Part shown: in pieces, positions 1 to 9,577 of the stretch | How positions within the stretch are numbered: position 1 is the stretch's first letter | How the letters are laid out: every line of letters starts with the position of its first letter | Origin: Nodularia sp. NIES-3585 | Lineage (GTDB): Bacteria; Cyanobacteriota; Cyanobacteriia; Cyanobacteriales; Nostocaceae | Direction: 5' to 3' | NCBI RefSeq assembly: GCF_002218065.1 | Contig: NZ_BDUB01000001.1 | Span: forward strand, 1,499,567 to 1,563,566 | Length of the DNA stretch: 64,000 bases | Position numbers and translations under genes: made by a program | Notes under the pieces: generated by a model | Told to the model about the DNA's origin: nothing | Databases searched by the model: none | Seen by the model: the letters and a program-made list of their open reading frames with translations, nothing else

Positions 1-2087
1 AGCCAAAACCTTAAACGCAGTTGGATTTGACTGAGTGCGTCATCTACTCTCCCACTCAGAGAATCTAATTGCAGATGTTCTGGTGAACAGAAACAGAGAA
101 AGTCTCTTAAAGTAGGGGTTTTTTGCCAAGCTGCGCTACCAAATCCTCCAGCGATCGCTTGTTTATATCGTTCTTGAATCCCTACATCCGCAAAGAAAGC
201 GCCTAAAGCCAAGTTGAGTAGGGAACGCACGGTTTGGGACAGTAGTTGATTTTCGGTAGATGATCCTAAAACCATTGTCATTAAAGCAGATTCTAAAAAA
301 CCAGTGTAATCAAGCAGGCGATCGCGCTGTGTTTCTGGAGAGAGCGATCGCAAATCAGGCTGCTCAAATAAATTGTTGGATTGTTTGGAAATATCAAAAT
401 AGGCTCCATTCCCCTCCATAAACTCTGTATAGTCGGTAAAGGTAGATGAACCATCTGGTTTCGGAAAGTCCAAGGCGACAACAGGAATCCCATGCGCCAA
501 GGCCTGAGTTAAAATTCCCGATACCAAAACCGATTTACCAGCACGAGTAGTAGCAAACAAAGCTAAATTTTTGTGTTGGTTAAACAAATCTAGATGTATG
601 GGAGTTCCGCCTTCTTCAGCAATCAACTCAAAGCCGTGACTATCTCCAGCTTTAGTTAACACTAAAGGCATTAATCCGGGAACTTCACTAGTTAAATATA
701 ACTGGCGACGATTAAAGGGTTTTACTAATAAACCTTCCCAAACTATCGGTAGAGATTGCAGCCAAATTTTCCAGGTATATTCTATTTCTCTAATTACCTG
801 AGCCGGTCGTTGAAAACAGTTTTCAATATATCTTGTCGCTTCATCTAATTTGGCCACAGTGGGACGATGAACAAAAATAACTATACTCGTATATATCGGT
901 ACTGCTCCCTCATATAATTGTTCTTGCGCTGCTACGGATTTTTTTAACTTTAACTGAGCGTTAACATCAATAGTTTTACTTTTTTCTTGAGCCATAAGTG
1001 CTGTCATATTTGATTGTTTTAGCACTCGTTGCAAAGTATTTTTCACTAAAGCTGGATTCGCGGCGGTTAACTCACAAAAAATTTCTGTATCTACTACGGT
1101 TTCTCTGGCTAATAATTCCCATAAATAACGCATCTGAGCAAATTTGTTCTGCCAACCACCGGGCTTTTCTAGAAACGTCAGCGCCCCAATATAACGATTT
1201 TTCACATTTACCCAACGGCGGTCAGCACAGGGTACGCTAGACTCCATCAGCAACGTGGTACTGTGAATGTTTTCGATCAGCAATTTGGTACTAGCTAAGT
1301 CTGAATTAACTTGCTCATGTAGTCCATTTTCATCTAACTGAATTAATTGGGGAATTTCTATCGCTTCTGTATCATTAAACTTTTTCCAGGCGTGTTCCCA
1401 TAATTGTTCAGCATTTAAAGGTTTGACATCTAACCCCATTTTGTTCGATAAAAGCTGTTCCCAACGAGAAAATCCTTGTTGGTAAGCTTTAATAATCAGA
1501 GTTTCGATGCGCTGGTTTTGAACTTCTGCTAATTCACCTTTAAATTTCAACCACCATAATTCACCTTTAGATAAAAGCTTCTCAATCCAATCATCTGATT
1601 GTGTAGTATTCGGTTCAATGGTATAAGTAACATAAATTTGCAGAAATTTGGGTTTACGAATTCCCGAATTAGTTAATTCTTGAATTCTGGCTCGTTCTGC
1701 TGTTAATAAAAATTTGATATCCCTTGATGGTGTCCGCTTTACTAAGTCGCCTAGTTCTGCTTGTCGTTGTTTATCTGAACTAAAAGACCCCATGTGCAAG
1801 GTCATTTTTTCACCTTCAGGAATATCTTTTAAACCTGATTCAATGTTGTTAAAAATTGTGTCTATTTGCTCAGAGCGTAAAGTAGTATGAATTCCTCGAC
1901 ATTCAAAACCAAAAACAAAGCAAAACCGATCTTTTTGGGTTTCTTTGTTCAAAATGTAAGCGCCAATATCACGACCGTCCAGGGAAATGCGTAACATTGT
2001 TGCCAAATGTAAAGCATCCTCAAATGGTGTTAATCTACTTTCTTTGCCGGCGATGCTTATGCTTTGTTTTCCGATTTTTTGCTTCAT
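1..2087 (-). CDS. VirB4/TraC-like type IV secretion ATPase (3' end outside window)
   Basis: I translated this frame by hand from the ATG at 2087; it stays open for 695 codons to the window edge, so the C-terminus is missing. The P-loop ATTRAGKS lies near residues 512-519, followed about 20 residues on by a VVALDFPKP strand, the arrangement of VirB4/TraC/TrbE ATPases that energise conjugative or type IV secretion channels from the inner membrane. The long N-terminal part would be the VirB4 N-terminal domain. The start overlaps the preceding gene by 53 bases, so the two are probably translationally coupled. The Walker B and C-terminal motifs cannot be seen. The VirB2-VirB3-VirB4 gene order supports the call. 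It could instead be another HerA/FtsK-clan ATPase. Confidence 0.75.
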   Translation of the reverse strand, partial: MKQKIGKQSISIAGKESRLTPFEDALHLATMLRISLDGRDIGAYILNKETQKDRFCFVFGFECRGIHTTLRSEQIDTIFNNIESGLKDIPEGEKMTLHMGSFSSDKQRQAELGDLVKRTPSRDIKFLLTAERARIQELTNSGIRKPKFLQIYVTYTIEPNTTQSDDWIEKLLSKGELWWLKFKGELAEVQNQRIETLIIKAYQQGFSRWEQLLSNKMGLDVKPLNAEQLWEHAWKKFNDTEAIEIPQLIQLDENGLHEQVNSDLASTKLLIENIHSTTLLMESSVPCADRRWVNVKNRYIGALTFLEKPGGWQNKFAQMRYLWELLARETVVDTEIFCELTAANPALVKNTLQRVLKQSNMTALMAQEKSKTIDVNAQLKLKKSVAAQEQLYEGAVPIYTSIVIFVHRPTVAKLDEATRYIENCFQRPAQVIREIEYTWKIWLQSLPIVWEGLLVKPFNRRQLYLTSEVPGLMPLVLTKAGDSHGFELIAEEGGTPIHLDLFNQHKNLALFATTRAGKSVLVSGILTQALAHGIPVVALDFPKPDGSSTFTDYTEFMEGNGAYFDISKQSNNLFEQPDLRSLSPETQRDRLLDYTGFLESALMTMVLGSSTENQLLSQTVRSLLNLALGAFFADVGIQERYKQAIAGGFGSAAWQKTPTLRDFLCFCSPEHLQLDSLSGRVDDALSQIQLRLRFW

Positions 2088-2412
2088 GGTTAACTTCTAA
2101 CAAGCTTTGATAACGTGCAAAGCCTCTTGTCCAAGTGGGAACTCCCACGAATTTGCTTAAAAAGCGCCAACTCCTACCACCAGTTAATATCCACCAAGTT
2201 GCTATTCCCCAACCGGCAATTAATACTGTCCATAACCATCTTTGGAAATCATCTGCAAAAACTCCCCCAAAAACTCCATTGACTACAAAGTAAGAAGCCA
2301 AAATAATCACAATCCAAGGAAAGATTTGGTCAGCAGGAATTGGACCTAATGATGGTTGTGATCCTAGAATCTGATTGACTGGACGAAATTCTGGCTCTCG
2401 GTCTTGAGACAT
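2035..2412 (-). CDS. VirB3-like small inner-membrane protein
   Basis: This 125-residue protein has two hydrophobic segments (about residues 30-52 and 60-80) followed by a very basic C-terminal tail (KNRKTKHKHRRQRK). I recognise no specific sequence motif. The call rests on size, topology and position: VirB3/TrbD proteins are about 100 residues, carry one or two membrane spans and are encoded directly upstream of VirB4, as here. In that role it would anchor the ATPase to the inner membrane and help pilus assembly. It overlaps the next gene by 53 bases and follows the pilin-like gene by 77 bases. Confidence 0.55.
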   Translation of the reverse strand: MSQDREPEFRPVNQILGSQPSLGPIPADQIFPWIVIILASYFVVNGVFGGVFADDFQRWLWTVLIAGWGIATWWILTGGRSWRFLSKFVGVPTWTRGFARYQSLLEVNHEAKNRKTKHKHRRQRK

Positions 2413-2489
2413 AAATTTTTAGTTCTAGAATTGGCAATTGCTAATTACTGTTGCACTAGGGTTTTCATCTGGGAATCCCAAGTACTTAT

Positions 2490-3104
2490 CTAATTAGTAC
2501 TATCACCAATGACAAAGCCTGTGAGGACATCAGCAACAGTGACAGCGACAACCACTAACAAAGGAACTCTAGCAATAGTTTGCCAATCTTCATCTTTACG
2601 CACTGCATTAATCACACCAATTAAAGAAACTGCAATATAGAGTAAATAAATTGCCCTTAACACATTGAATATTAAGCTGACAGCTGGTTGGCTATTGTTA
2701 TTGTTTCCTGTACCTTGAGTTAAAGTATTTATGAAAAAATCTTCAGCTCTGCCAAAAAATTGTGCATATACAGGTGTGGCAAAATAGTCTAACCAGAATA
2801 CACTGAGGATGACAGATGCTGCCAATATTTGTAATAGTATAAGCCATCGCTTTGGCAAATGCACCTGCTGTCCAACTTGTTGCATTACTATTGCTATTAA
2901 ACTACCCGCTAATAAACTGAAAAGCAGGATAGGACTTTTTAAACTAATGACGCTTAAAAACACAGCACAAGCCATTAAAAATGGTACAGATTCCATGATG
3001 CGAAGATGCCATGATTGCCAAGTCTGTCTCAATTTGCCAGATGTTTTTTTTGCCCTAGCAGTTAAACCTTTGCCGAGTCTGATCTCACTGGAATTAGTAG
3101 ACAT
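2490..3104 (-). CDS. VirB2/TrbC-like pilin precursor (putative)
   Basis: This is a 204-residue membrane protein and the first gene of the minus-strand module. After a basic N-terminus there are hydrophobic segments at about residues 38-75 and 85-108. Next comes TPVYAQFFG, which looks like a signal peptidase I site (AXA after VYA), and then a roughly 90-residue C-terminal part with two hydrophobic segments ending VIGDSTN. A long leader cleaved to a small two-helix mature product is the pattern of VirB2/TrbC pilins, which polymerise into the conjugative pilus. The extended leader is longer than in classical VirB2. Identity is inferred from topology and gene order. A polytopic membrane protein of other function remains possible. 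Confidence 0.5.
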   Translation of the reverse strand: MSTNSSEIRLGKGLTARAKKTSGKLRQTWQSWHLRIMESVPFLMACAVFLSVISLKSPILLFSLLAGSLIAIVMQQVGQQVHLPKRWLILLQILAASVILSVFWLDYFATPVYAQFFGRAEDFFINTLTQGTGNNNNSQPAVSLIFNVLRAIYLLYIAVSLIGVINAVRKDEDWQTIARVPLLVVVAVTVADVLTGFVIGDSTN

Positions 3105-3491
3105 CTGCCTCCCCTATTATCTCTAACAAATATCAATTGTATGCATTCTTAAATGTTTTACCATTTAAGACGAGCTAAGTTTCATATTTAAGTAATAAAT
3201 TTATATCACCAAAATATAATATGGGTTCAACGCGTTACCTTTTATTAAGGATATGTTAAGCAATTATTAACATTTAATCAAATCAACTTTTTTAAAGTTA
3301 ATATAACCTATTATACGCTATTCTATTGGTTTTTACTTACTTTTGGTATATAAAATTACTAATAATAGCCATAAGCATATTGAATAATTCACTACTTTAT
3401 CACATCAGTAACAGCAATTCTAAATTCAAAAAATCAGGACGTAATCCCAACATCACCCTGCCAAATCTTGAATTGAGAATTTTTTGCGGAT
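3105..3491. other. AT-rich intergenic region upstream of the T4SS-like module
   Basis: About 390 bases with no convincing gene. It should hold the promoter of the minus-strand module. It is strongly AT-rich with long A/T runs. A 60-codon open frame on the plus strand has no ribosome binding site and reads as low-complexity sequence, so I do not call it. Confidence 0.5.
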
Positions 3492-3947
3492 CTAATTTTG
3501 AGTGGTAAAGTATAGCACTCCTTCTCCTGCCTCTAGCTCATAAAACAATTGTAGGCGACCGAAAGTATCTGAGCCAATGCCAAGTACTGATTCGAGGGCT
3601 GATAAAAACTGAGATTCTTGATTCTTGACTACCGGATCACAGCCTTTTTGAGTAGCATCCAATGTCCCCACAGACAGTTTGTCATCCACCAGTTTATAAG
3701 AGCCGGCGAAATTGTTGCAGCCTCCAAACCCGTTGACTTGATTATCCTTAAAATTTAAAGACACCTCTGTTTGAGGCACAAGTGCAACAACAGAACCTTT
3801 CCACTCCCAACGCTCAATTCGCCAAGAAGAATTATTGACAACAACAGAATACTGTGGATATGTTTCTGAAGATATAGGAGGTAAGTGGTTAGAAAAAGAT
3901 GCTGTACAGGCTAATAAAGCAAAACGGAAGGTTAGAGCAAACTTCAT
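3492..3947 (-). CDS. META (HslJ-like) domain lipoprotein
   Basis: The open frame runs further upstream to 4313, but the natural start is the ATG at 3947: from there the product is 151 residues beginning with a signal sequence whose FALLACT resembles a lipobox (Cys near residue 14). The rest is a META/HslJ domain: NSSWRIERW near the start, a central FGGCNNFAGSY and GTLDATQKGC, the conserved cysteine-bearing loops of the family. HslJ-type proteins are small outer-envelope proteins linked to stress or novobiocin resistance in enterobacteria; the role in cyanobacteria is unknown. Upstream codons translate a serine-protease remnant plus a dispersed repeat and should not be annotated as part of this protein. 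Confidence 0.8.
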   Translation of the reverse strand: MKFALTFRFALLACTASFSNHLPPISSETYPQYSVVVNNSSWRIERWEWKGSVVALVPQTEVSLNFKDNQVNGFGGCNNFAGSYKLVDDKLSVGTLDATQKGCDPVVKNQESQFLSALESVLGIGSDTFGRLQLFYELEAGEGVLYFTTQN

Positions 3948-4071
3948 AATACTAGGGTTAAGGTACCTTGAATTCCTGAAGGTGCGTTGCGCTGCGCGAC
4001 AACACACCCTACACTTCTCACTGATTAGCGAGCGGCAACGTCTCTTATTTTCGAGCATCCAGCCAGAGAAT

Positions 4072-4352
4072 GCAGAATTATCACAAGCATCATACACAAG
4101 TTTGCCAATGTTGCCTGCTCCACGGTTACCATAAGCAGAGTTGGGGAACTTTGAGTTTTGTCCAAACCAGGATGACCCTTGTCTTTGTTGGTTGTTTCCA
4201 TAGCTTGTCACGCCGACAACAACATTACGAACCTTGGCAGAACCATAGTCAGCATCTGTTGCATCCTCTCCAAAGTTAACAAGCCAAGGACCACCGATAG
4301 AACCACCAGTCATAGCTGAACCTAAGCAGGTATTCTTGAGATTGCCGGTAAT
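4072..4352 (-). pseudogene. C-terminal remnant of a trypsin-like serine protease
   Basis: In the same frame as the META gene, the upstream codons read ...SAMTGGSIGGPWLVNFG..., the GxSGGPW active-site serine region of S1-family proteases, followed by GVTSYGN and a C-terminal YDAC. An in-frame TAA at 4353-4355 precedes the fragment, and no His/Asp-bearing N-terminal domain is found. Downstream it runs into a dispersed repeat (about 3975-4015, with GGTGCGTT and ACACACCCTAC elements). It is a degraded gene whose last third survives. The ATG at 4313 lies inside the former catalytic domain and is not a plausible start. Confidence 0.7.
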
Positions 4353-5254
4353 TTACGGTTCATAGACTATATTACCCCTGCAATGAAAATTGATGGTAGA
4401 AATGAATAATCAGAAGTCAACTAACTTTGCTGTTAAGCTGTTTCACATTTAACTTGCGTAATATGGGCGGGCAAGTTGCCGATTCCTCAAAGGTTTGATT
4501 TAACCTTTAAGGATGAGAATGAAACGCTTTTGTTGATAACGATAGAATTTACGCATTGTGCTTTAAAAGCGCCTATATTCTGAAAATAAGGCTTACTAAG
4601 AATATTCCCAAAAATCAATCATTCAAATTCTGTCATTGCAACTGTAATGTAGTGAATGTTGCGATCGCAAAGCAATTGGGTATTTTTTTACTTTGAGTAC
4701 ACTAACTGGATAATTGTGTTTTTTACCCCGGCTTTTGAGCCAATTGTGAGAATTATTACTTGTTGAAAAATTATTTTTACTCTAAACCTGTCAAGATTGA
4801 GAGTAGCTGGATCAGGGCATTTAATTCTGTAATTTAAAGCAGGATAAGCACATATAACTTTGTAATTAAAACTACCAATCGTTATTGTTTATACCGTGCA
4901 TTTGTGTAAAACACAAAAATTTTCAATTGGCTTCATAAGACATAAATACAGAAGTTATGTCTAAAGATTATTTCTGAGATACTTGATTTTTTTAAATAAG
5001 TTATTAACAATAAAGATAACCTCTAACAAGTTGTAGTCCATCTTGTTAAGAACCTAACCTTATCCAATTTTTCAAGTCCGCGCCCGCGGACTTTATTTAT
5101 TTGTCCTTTAATGCTATATTTTGGGATCAGAAATTATATCTGAATATATAATTATATAGGCTGATTTTTTTTGAATTTAATTAATAACAATAAAGATGCC
5201 ATATGACCAAAAAAGGGTCTATGGTGTAGGATGTAAAAATTCAGAAATAAAAAA
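4353..5254. other. Long gene-free AT-rich stretch
   Basis: About 900 bases in which I find no coding sequence on either strand. The only striking structure is the perfect palindrome at 5074-5093, listed separately. It lies between a decaying protease and a palindromic element and looks like degraded accessory sequence. Confidence 0.5.
5074..5093. repeat. Perfect GC-rich palindrome (AAGTCCGCG / CGCGGACTT)
   Basis: Nine-base inverted arms with a two-base centre, then TTTATTTAT. The GTCCGCG...CGCGGAC core is shared with the palindromic repeat at 10570-10587, so it looks like a member or relic of the same dispersed repeat family. It could also end transcription, but no gene precedes it on the plus strand. 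Confidence 0.6.
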
Positions 5255-5360
5255 CTTGAGTTCTGGGTCTGAAGCCCAGGTTTAAAAAAGATGTATTTCT
5301 CGCGCAGCGCGGCTCGAAATACGGTGTTATTGTTTCAATCCCACGCTTAAAAGCGTGGGT
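5255..5360. mobile_element. Multi-hairpin palindromic element (PATE/IS200-605-like remnant)
   Basis: Three hairpins lie in a row: CTGGG...CCCAG, a TATTTC...GAAATA arm enclosing CGCGCAGCGCG, and the nine-base-pair CCCACGCTT/AAGCGTGGG (5340-5359). Chains of such palindromes without an open frame are common in Nostocales and resemble ends of IS200/IS605-type elements or palindrome-associated elements. The last hairpin lies 27 bases downstream of the murF stop and might also act as its 3' end, although no T-run follows it on the minus strand. Confidence 0.5.
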
Positions 5361-5385
5361 TACCTAAACCAATTGAGCAATTTGA

Positions 5386-6738
5386 TCAGTCAAATTCCGC
5401 CCGCAACTGATTAACAACGCGATCCAGTCCCACTGAATGGGCGGCTTTGAATAAAAAGCGATCGCCTGTTTGGAGGAATGTCTTTAATCTAGCCAGCAAA
5501 TCAGCATGAGAGGTAAAGCACTCCGAAGGAATACCCTCAGCACTTTTAGCGATCGCTTCCGCATCTGTGCCATCCACCAAAACCAGCAAACCGTCTAACT
5601 GCAACCTCTGCACCGTTTCACCTACTCTTTGGTGTAATTGCAGCGATCGCTCTCCCAATTCTTTCATTGCACCTAATACCGCAATCTTGCGCTTTCCTGG
5701 TGTATCTGCCAATAATTGCAAAGCTGCCTCCATAGCTTCTGGTGCAGCATTATAAGTCTCATCTAAGAGAATGATATCATTGGGCAGGGTAAACTGTTGC
5801 GATCGCCCCATGGGCATATTCACCTTGACACCATTGGGCAAAGTTGACCAGTTGATGCCAAAAACCTGCGCCACCGCTAAGGCGGCTAAGAAATTACTGG
5901 CATTGTGACGACCAGGTAAGGGCAAAGGTAGGCGCATTCCCCCAACTTTGATCGTTTCGTGATCGATCAGCACTCCTTGGATATCGCCACCAGACAAGCC
6001 ATAACTCACAACTTCCCCAGACCAAACCTCTTTGGCTGTAGCCATTAACAAAGGATTGTCATGATTGAGAATAGCTACACCATCTGGAGACATTTCGGCT
6101 AATAACTCACATTTAGCACGAGCGATCGCTTCTTCCGAACCCAGTAACTCAATATGTGCGGTTCCCACATTGGTAATTACCCCAATATTCGGAAGGGCTA
6201 TTTGCGTTAATTCAGCGATTTGTCCCTGACCCCGCATAGCCATTTCCACCACAGCATAGTCATGTTCTGTATCCAGTTCTAACAAGGTTTTGGGAACACC
6301 GATTTCGTTATTAAAATTCCCATAAGTCTTGTGAACTCGTCCTTGAGTTGCTAATACTGCGGCGATGATTTCCTTGGTTGTGGTTTTCCCCACAGAACCA
6401 GTTACCCCAATTACTGGAATATTTAGGCGATCGCGCCACCATCTAGCAAGTTGCTGATATGCTTCTAAAGTGTTTTTAACTTGCAATACAGGTAAACCCG
6501 GATTGTCATAATCACCATCTACAATAGCCGCTATTGCACCTTGAGCGATCGCACTGGGGACAAAATCGTGTCCATCAAAATTATCCCCTCGTAAAGCCAA
6601 AAACACTTCCCCAGGCTTGATCATCCGGGTATCTGTTTGGATAGCGCTGCTGACTTGTGTTAAAGCAGTTTCAGATAAATTGATCGGTTGGGCGCAAAGA
6701 ACTTCTAACAATTGGGAGATGCTAACAGACCAAGGCAT
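5386..6738 (-). CDS. murF: UDP-N-acetylmuramoyl-tripeptide--D-alanyl-D-alanine ligase
   Basis: This is a full-length 450-residue Mur ligase. It adds D-Ala-D-Ala to the UDP-MurNAc-tripeptide in the cytoplasm, the last soluble step of peptidoglycan precursor synthesis, using ATP. An N-terminal UDP-binding domain contains DTRMIKPGEVFLALRG. The ATP loop is GVTGSVGKTTTKE (residues 111-123), followed by YGNFNNEIGVP, the central-domain VITNVGTAHIE and the C-terminal domain with LDETYNAAPEAM and VLGAMKELG. These are MurF rather than MurC/D/E signatures. It stands alone, with a palindromic element downstream and a repeat-bearing region upstream. Confidence 0.95.
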   Translation of the reverse strand: MPWSVSISQLLEVLCAQPINLSETALTQVSSAIQTDTRMIKPGEVFLALRGDNFDGHDFVPSAIAQGAIAAIVDGDYDNPGLPVLQVKNTLEAYQQLARWWRDRLNIPVIGVTGSVGKTTTKEIIAAVLATQGRVHKTYGNFNNEIGVPKTLLELDTEHDYAVVEMAMRGQGQIAELTQIALPNIGVITNVGTAHIELLGSEEAIARAKCELLAEMSPDGVAILNHDNPLLMATAKEVWSGEVVSYGLSGGDIQGVLIDHETIKVGGMRLPLPLPGRHNASNFLAALAVAQVFGINWSTLPNGVKVNMPMGRSQQFTLPNDIILLDETYNAAPEAMEAALQLLADTPGKRKIAVLGAMKELGERSLQLHQRVGETVQRLQLDGLLVLVDGTDAEAIAKSAEGIPSECFTSHADLLARLKTFLQTGDRFLFKAAHSVGLDRVVNQLRAEFD

Positions 6739-7252
6739 AATTATGAACTTATTTTTAAAGTTAAATTAGCGAAACCCAAAGTATACAAATTTTCTGGTGC
6801 TTATACCAATTCTTTATGAGGATGCGCTGAATTATAGGAGGAACGTTCGCGTAGCGTGCGCGAAGCGCATACCACAAAGGACACAAAGTACACAAAGAAG
6901 GAAAGAAATTCAGCGCAGCTTTACACAGAAATGGTATTAGTCCCATAATTTCTGTGAGAAAAAATATATATAGCCACCCCATAGTCAACCGAAGCTCAAA
7001 CTTATATATTCTTGAGAAGAATGTGATATGATGATTTGATAATTGCGAAACATCTAATTTAATACTAACTAAACTAAACCGTTTAGTCTAAATATAATAA
7101 AAATTTTTAATTCCTACCCCTGCAAAACCACCCCCCAAGGCGTTTAGGACATAACAAAATTCCAAAACCCAGTCACAGCAAGTATTTCAATTTTGACTTT
7201 TGCTCTGACTCCCCTCCTCGCTTGCACCGGAGGGGTTGGGGGTGGGGTTTCT
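6739..7252. other. Intergenic region with dispersed repeats
   Basis: About 500 bases between murF and dnaK, both on the minus strand. At 6840-6905 it holds two small repeats found elsewhere in this window: a GTTCGCGTAGCGTGCGCGAA type palindromic block (matching 44203-44226 in reverse) and a CACAAAGGACACAAAGTACA block (reverse of 44873-44900). Open frames here are repeat translations. The remainder is AT-rich and featureless to me. Confidence 0.55.
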
Positions 7253-9142
7253 TTATTTACTCTCCACGAAATCGGCATCAATTACATCTTCACCACCGGA
7301 GCGATCGCCTTCGCTAGTATTTCTACCATCACCTCCACCAGCTTGGGCATAAACAGCACTACCAACTTGCATCAAAGCTTGCTGTAACTCATTAGTCAGA
7401 GACTTCATCCGCTCAAAGTTTTCTTGATTAATCGCCTCTTGTAAATCCCCTACTAACCCTTCAACTCGGCTGCGATCCTCAGCACTCACCTTATCACCCA
7501 AGTCTTGCAGTTGCTTCTGGGCTTGATAAACCAAAGAATCCGCCATATTCTTTGTATCAATTTGTTCACGGCGTTTGCGGTCTGACTCAGCGTGGGCTTC
7601 TGCATCCCGCACCATATTTTCCACATCCCGCTTATCCAGGGTGGAAGCACCTGTGATCGAAATTGACTGCTGTTTACCTGTAGCCTTATCTTGAGCAGTT
7701 ACAGAGAGAATACCGTTGGCATCAATATCAAAAGTAACTTCAATTTGTGGTACACCCCTAGGTGCTGGCGGAATCCCATCCAGGCGGAATGTCCCCAAAC
7801 TCTTGTTATCTTTAGCGAATTCTCTTTCACCTTGGAGAGCGTGAACTTCTACATTTGTTTGACCATCAGCCGCCGTCGAGAAGATTTCCGATTTTTTCAC
7901 CGGAATAGTGGTATTACGGCCAATAATCTTCGTCATCACACCGCCGAGAGTTTCCACACCCAAAGACAAGGGAGTTACATCCAACAGCAGGATATCTTTC
8001 ACCTCACCTGATAACACACCCGCTTGAATAGCAGCACCCACAGCCACCACTTCATCAGGATTCACTCCTTGACAAGGATCTTTCCCAATAATCCGCCGCA
8101 CCAACTCTTGCACAGCTGGAATCCGAGTCGAACCACCTACTAAGACAACTTCATCAATTTCCGCATTGCTCAGTTTGGCATCTTGCAACGCTTGCTGCAC
8201 AGGTTTACGACAACGGTCTAAAAGATCCGCCGTCATTTCCTCAAACTTAGCCCTGGTCAATGTCGTATCTAAGTGTTGCGGCCCGGCTTGTGTCGCGGTG
8301 ATAAAGGGGAGGTTAATATTAGTTTGAGTCGCACTGGAAAGTTCAATTTTGGCTTTTTCTGCGGCTTCGGTTAATCTTTGTAAAGCTTGCTTATCTTTAC
8401 GCAGGTCAATACCTTGATTACGTTGAAATTCAACAGCCAACCAATCCACAATCTTTTTATCAAAGTCGTCACCACCTAAATGGGTGTCACCACTGGTAGA
8501 TTTGACTTCAAACACACCATCTCCTACTTCCAAAATCGAAACGTCGAAAGTCCCACCACCAAGGTCAAAGACCAAGATAGTTTCATTATGTTTTTTATCT
8601 AAACCATAAGCCAAGGCTGCTGCTGTCGGTTCATTGATAATCCGGAGAACTTCCAAACCCGCAATTTTACCCGCGTCTTTAGTCGCTTGGCGTTGGGAGT
8701 CATTGAAGTAAGCCGGAACCGTAATCACAGCTTGGGTAACTTTGTCTCCCAGATATTTACTGCTATCATCAACCAACTTCCGCAGAACTTGGGCGGAAAC
8801 TTCTTCGGGTGCAAATTGCTTACCTGCTGCGGGACAATCGAGTTTAACGTTACCGTCGCGATCGCGCAAGATTTTGTAAGTCACTTCTGTGGCTTCATGG
8901 GTAATTTCTTCATATTTGCGCCCAATGAAGCGTTTCACAGAATAAAAGGTATTTTCCGGGTTCATCACGGCTTGTCGTCTGGCTATTTGACCCACCAAGC
9001 GTTCACCAGACTTAGTATAAGCCACCACAGAAGGAGTGACGCGTTGTCCTTCAGCGTTAGCTATAACTAAGGGTTTTCCACCTTCCATGACAGCAGCGCA
9101 AGAGTTTGTTGTTCCTAAATCAATTCCAATTACTTTCGGCAT
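7253..9142 (-). CDS. dnaK: Hsp70 chaperone DnaK
   Basis: This 629-residue Hsp70 binds exposed hydrophobic peptides and cycles with ATP, DnaJ and GrpE in the cytoplasm. Signatures are [10 protein letters not shown] at the N-terminus, [29 protein letters not shown]-type phosphate loop ([16 protein letters not shown]), [13 protein letters not shown] and the substrate domain [14 protein letters not shown]. The tail ends [13 protein letters not shown], close to the EEVDADF-type ends of bacterial DnaK. Cyanobacteria carry several DnaK copies; this has the full canonical length, so a main DnaK2-type copy is possible but not proven. A J-domain gene lies at 25564-26565, not adjacent. I saw no CIRCE operator upstream. 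Confidence 0.96.
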   Translation of the reverse strand: MPKVIGIDLGTTNSCAAVMEGGKPLVIANAEGQRVTPSVVAYTKSGERLVGQIARRQAVMNPENTFYSVKRFIGRKYEEITHEATEVTYKILRDRDGNVKLDCPAAGKQFAPEEVSAQVLRKLVDDSSKYLGDKVTQAVITVPAYFNDSQRQATKDAGKIAGLEVLRIINEPTAAALAYGLDKKHNETILVFDLGGGTFDVSILEVGDGVFEVKSTSGDTHLGGDDFDKKIVDWLAVEFQRNQGIDLRKDKQALQRLTEAAEKAKIELSSATQTNINLPFITATQAGPQHLDTTLTRAKFEEMTADLLDRCRKPVQQALQDAKLSNAEIDEVVLVGGSTRIPAVQELVRRIIGKDPCQGVNPDEVVAVGAAIQAGVLSGEVKDILLLDVTPLSLGVETLGGVMTKIIGRNTTIPVKKSEIFSTAADGQTNVEVHALQGEREFAKDNKSLGTFRLDGIPPAPRGVPQIEVTFDIDANGILSVTAQDKATGKQQSISITGASTLDKRDVENMVRDAEAHAESDRKRREQIDTKNMADSLVYQAQKQLQDLGDKVSAEDRSRVEGLVGDLQEAINQENFERMKSLTNELQQALMQVGSAVYAQAGGGDGRNTSEGDRSGGEDVIDADFVESK

Positions 9143-9577
9143 ATAATCTTCCTCTCTAGCTTTAGTTTCAGCAGTTGTGGCGTTGAGGAAAAGACACTGG
9201 GTATTAGGAATGGGGTATTATCTCGTCAATTTAGTCTTAGGCGGGTTAATTTCCAGCTTCTGAGCTTGCAGACAACCAGCATTTTTCCTCAATCAATCTT
9301 TAATCTAATCAAGCTTAATTTCCAGCTTCCTAATTAACACACTAGACGAATTTACAATTGCATCGGTTCGGTTTTATAGCAAAGTGCGATCGCAATAACC
9401 GTACCCGCTTCTTAGCGTTACAATTGTTTACAAAAGGAGAATTTACGGTAGCAACGAGCAGTCAGATTATTAGGATAAAAAAGGTTTAAAAATTTAGGTT
9501 GAAGAGTTTAGAAGTAATTATTTAGTCACTTTTTAGCCTATGATGTTGAGGAAGCGTGACTAGTTGTTTTTGATTTA
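9143..9577. other. Divergent intergenic region dnaK / glycosyltransferase
   Basis: About 430 bases that must contain the dnaK promoter (minus) and that of the plus-strand glycosyltransferase. A TTAATTTCCAGCTTC direct repeat occurs twice (near 9247 and 9317). No open frame is convincing, and I could not identify promoter boxes with confidence. Confidence 0.45.

Noticed and set aside
3326-3508. 60-codon plus-strand open frame
   Set aside because: AT-rich low-complexity translation, no ribosome site, overlaps the META gene on the other strand.
6761-6988. 75-codon minus-strand open frame
   Set aside because: Consists of dispersed-repeat translation (LRARYANV) also seen at 44177; not a gene.
7193-7387. 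64-codon plus-strand open frame near the dnaK 3' end
   Set aside because: Shadow of dnaK; its first part lies in a CTCCCCTCC-type intergenic repeat.
9143-9577. CIRCE heat-shock operator upstream of dnaK
   Set aside because: No TTAGCACTC-N9-GAGTGCTAA inverted repeat is present.
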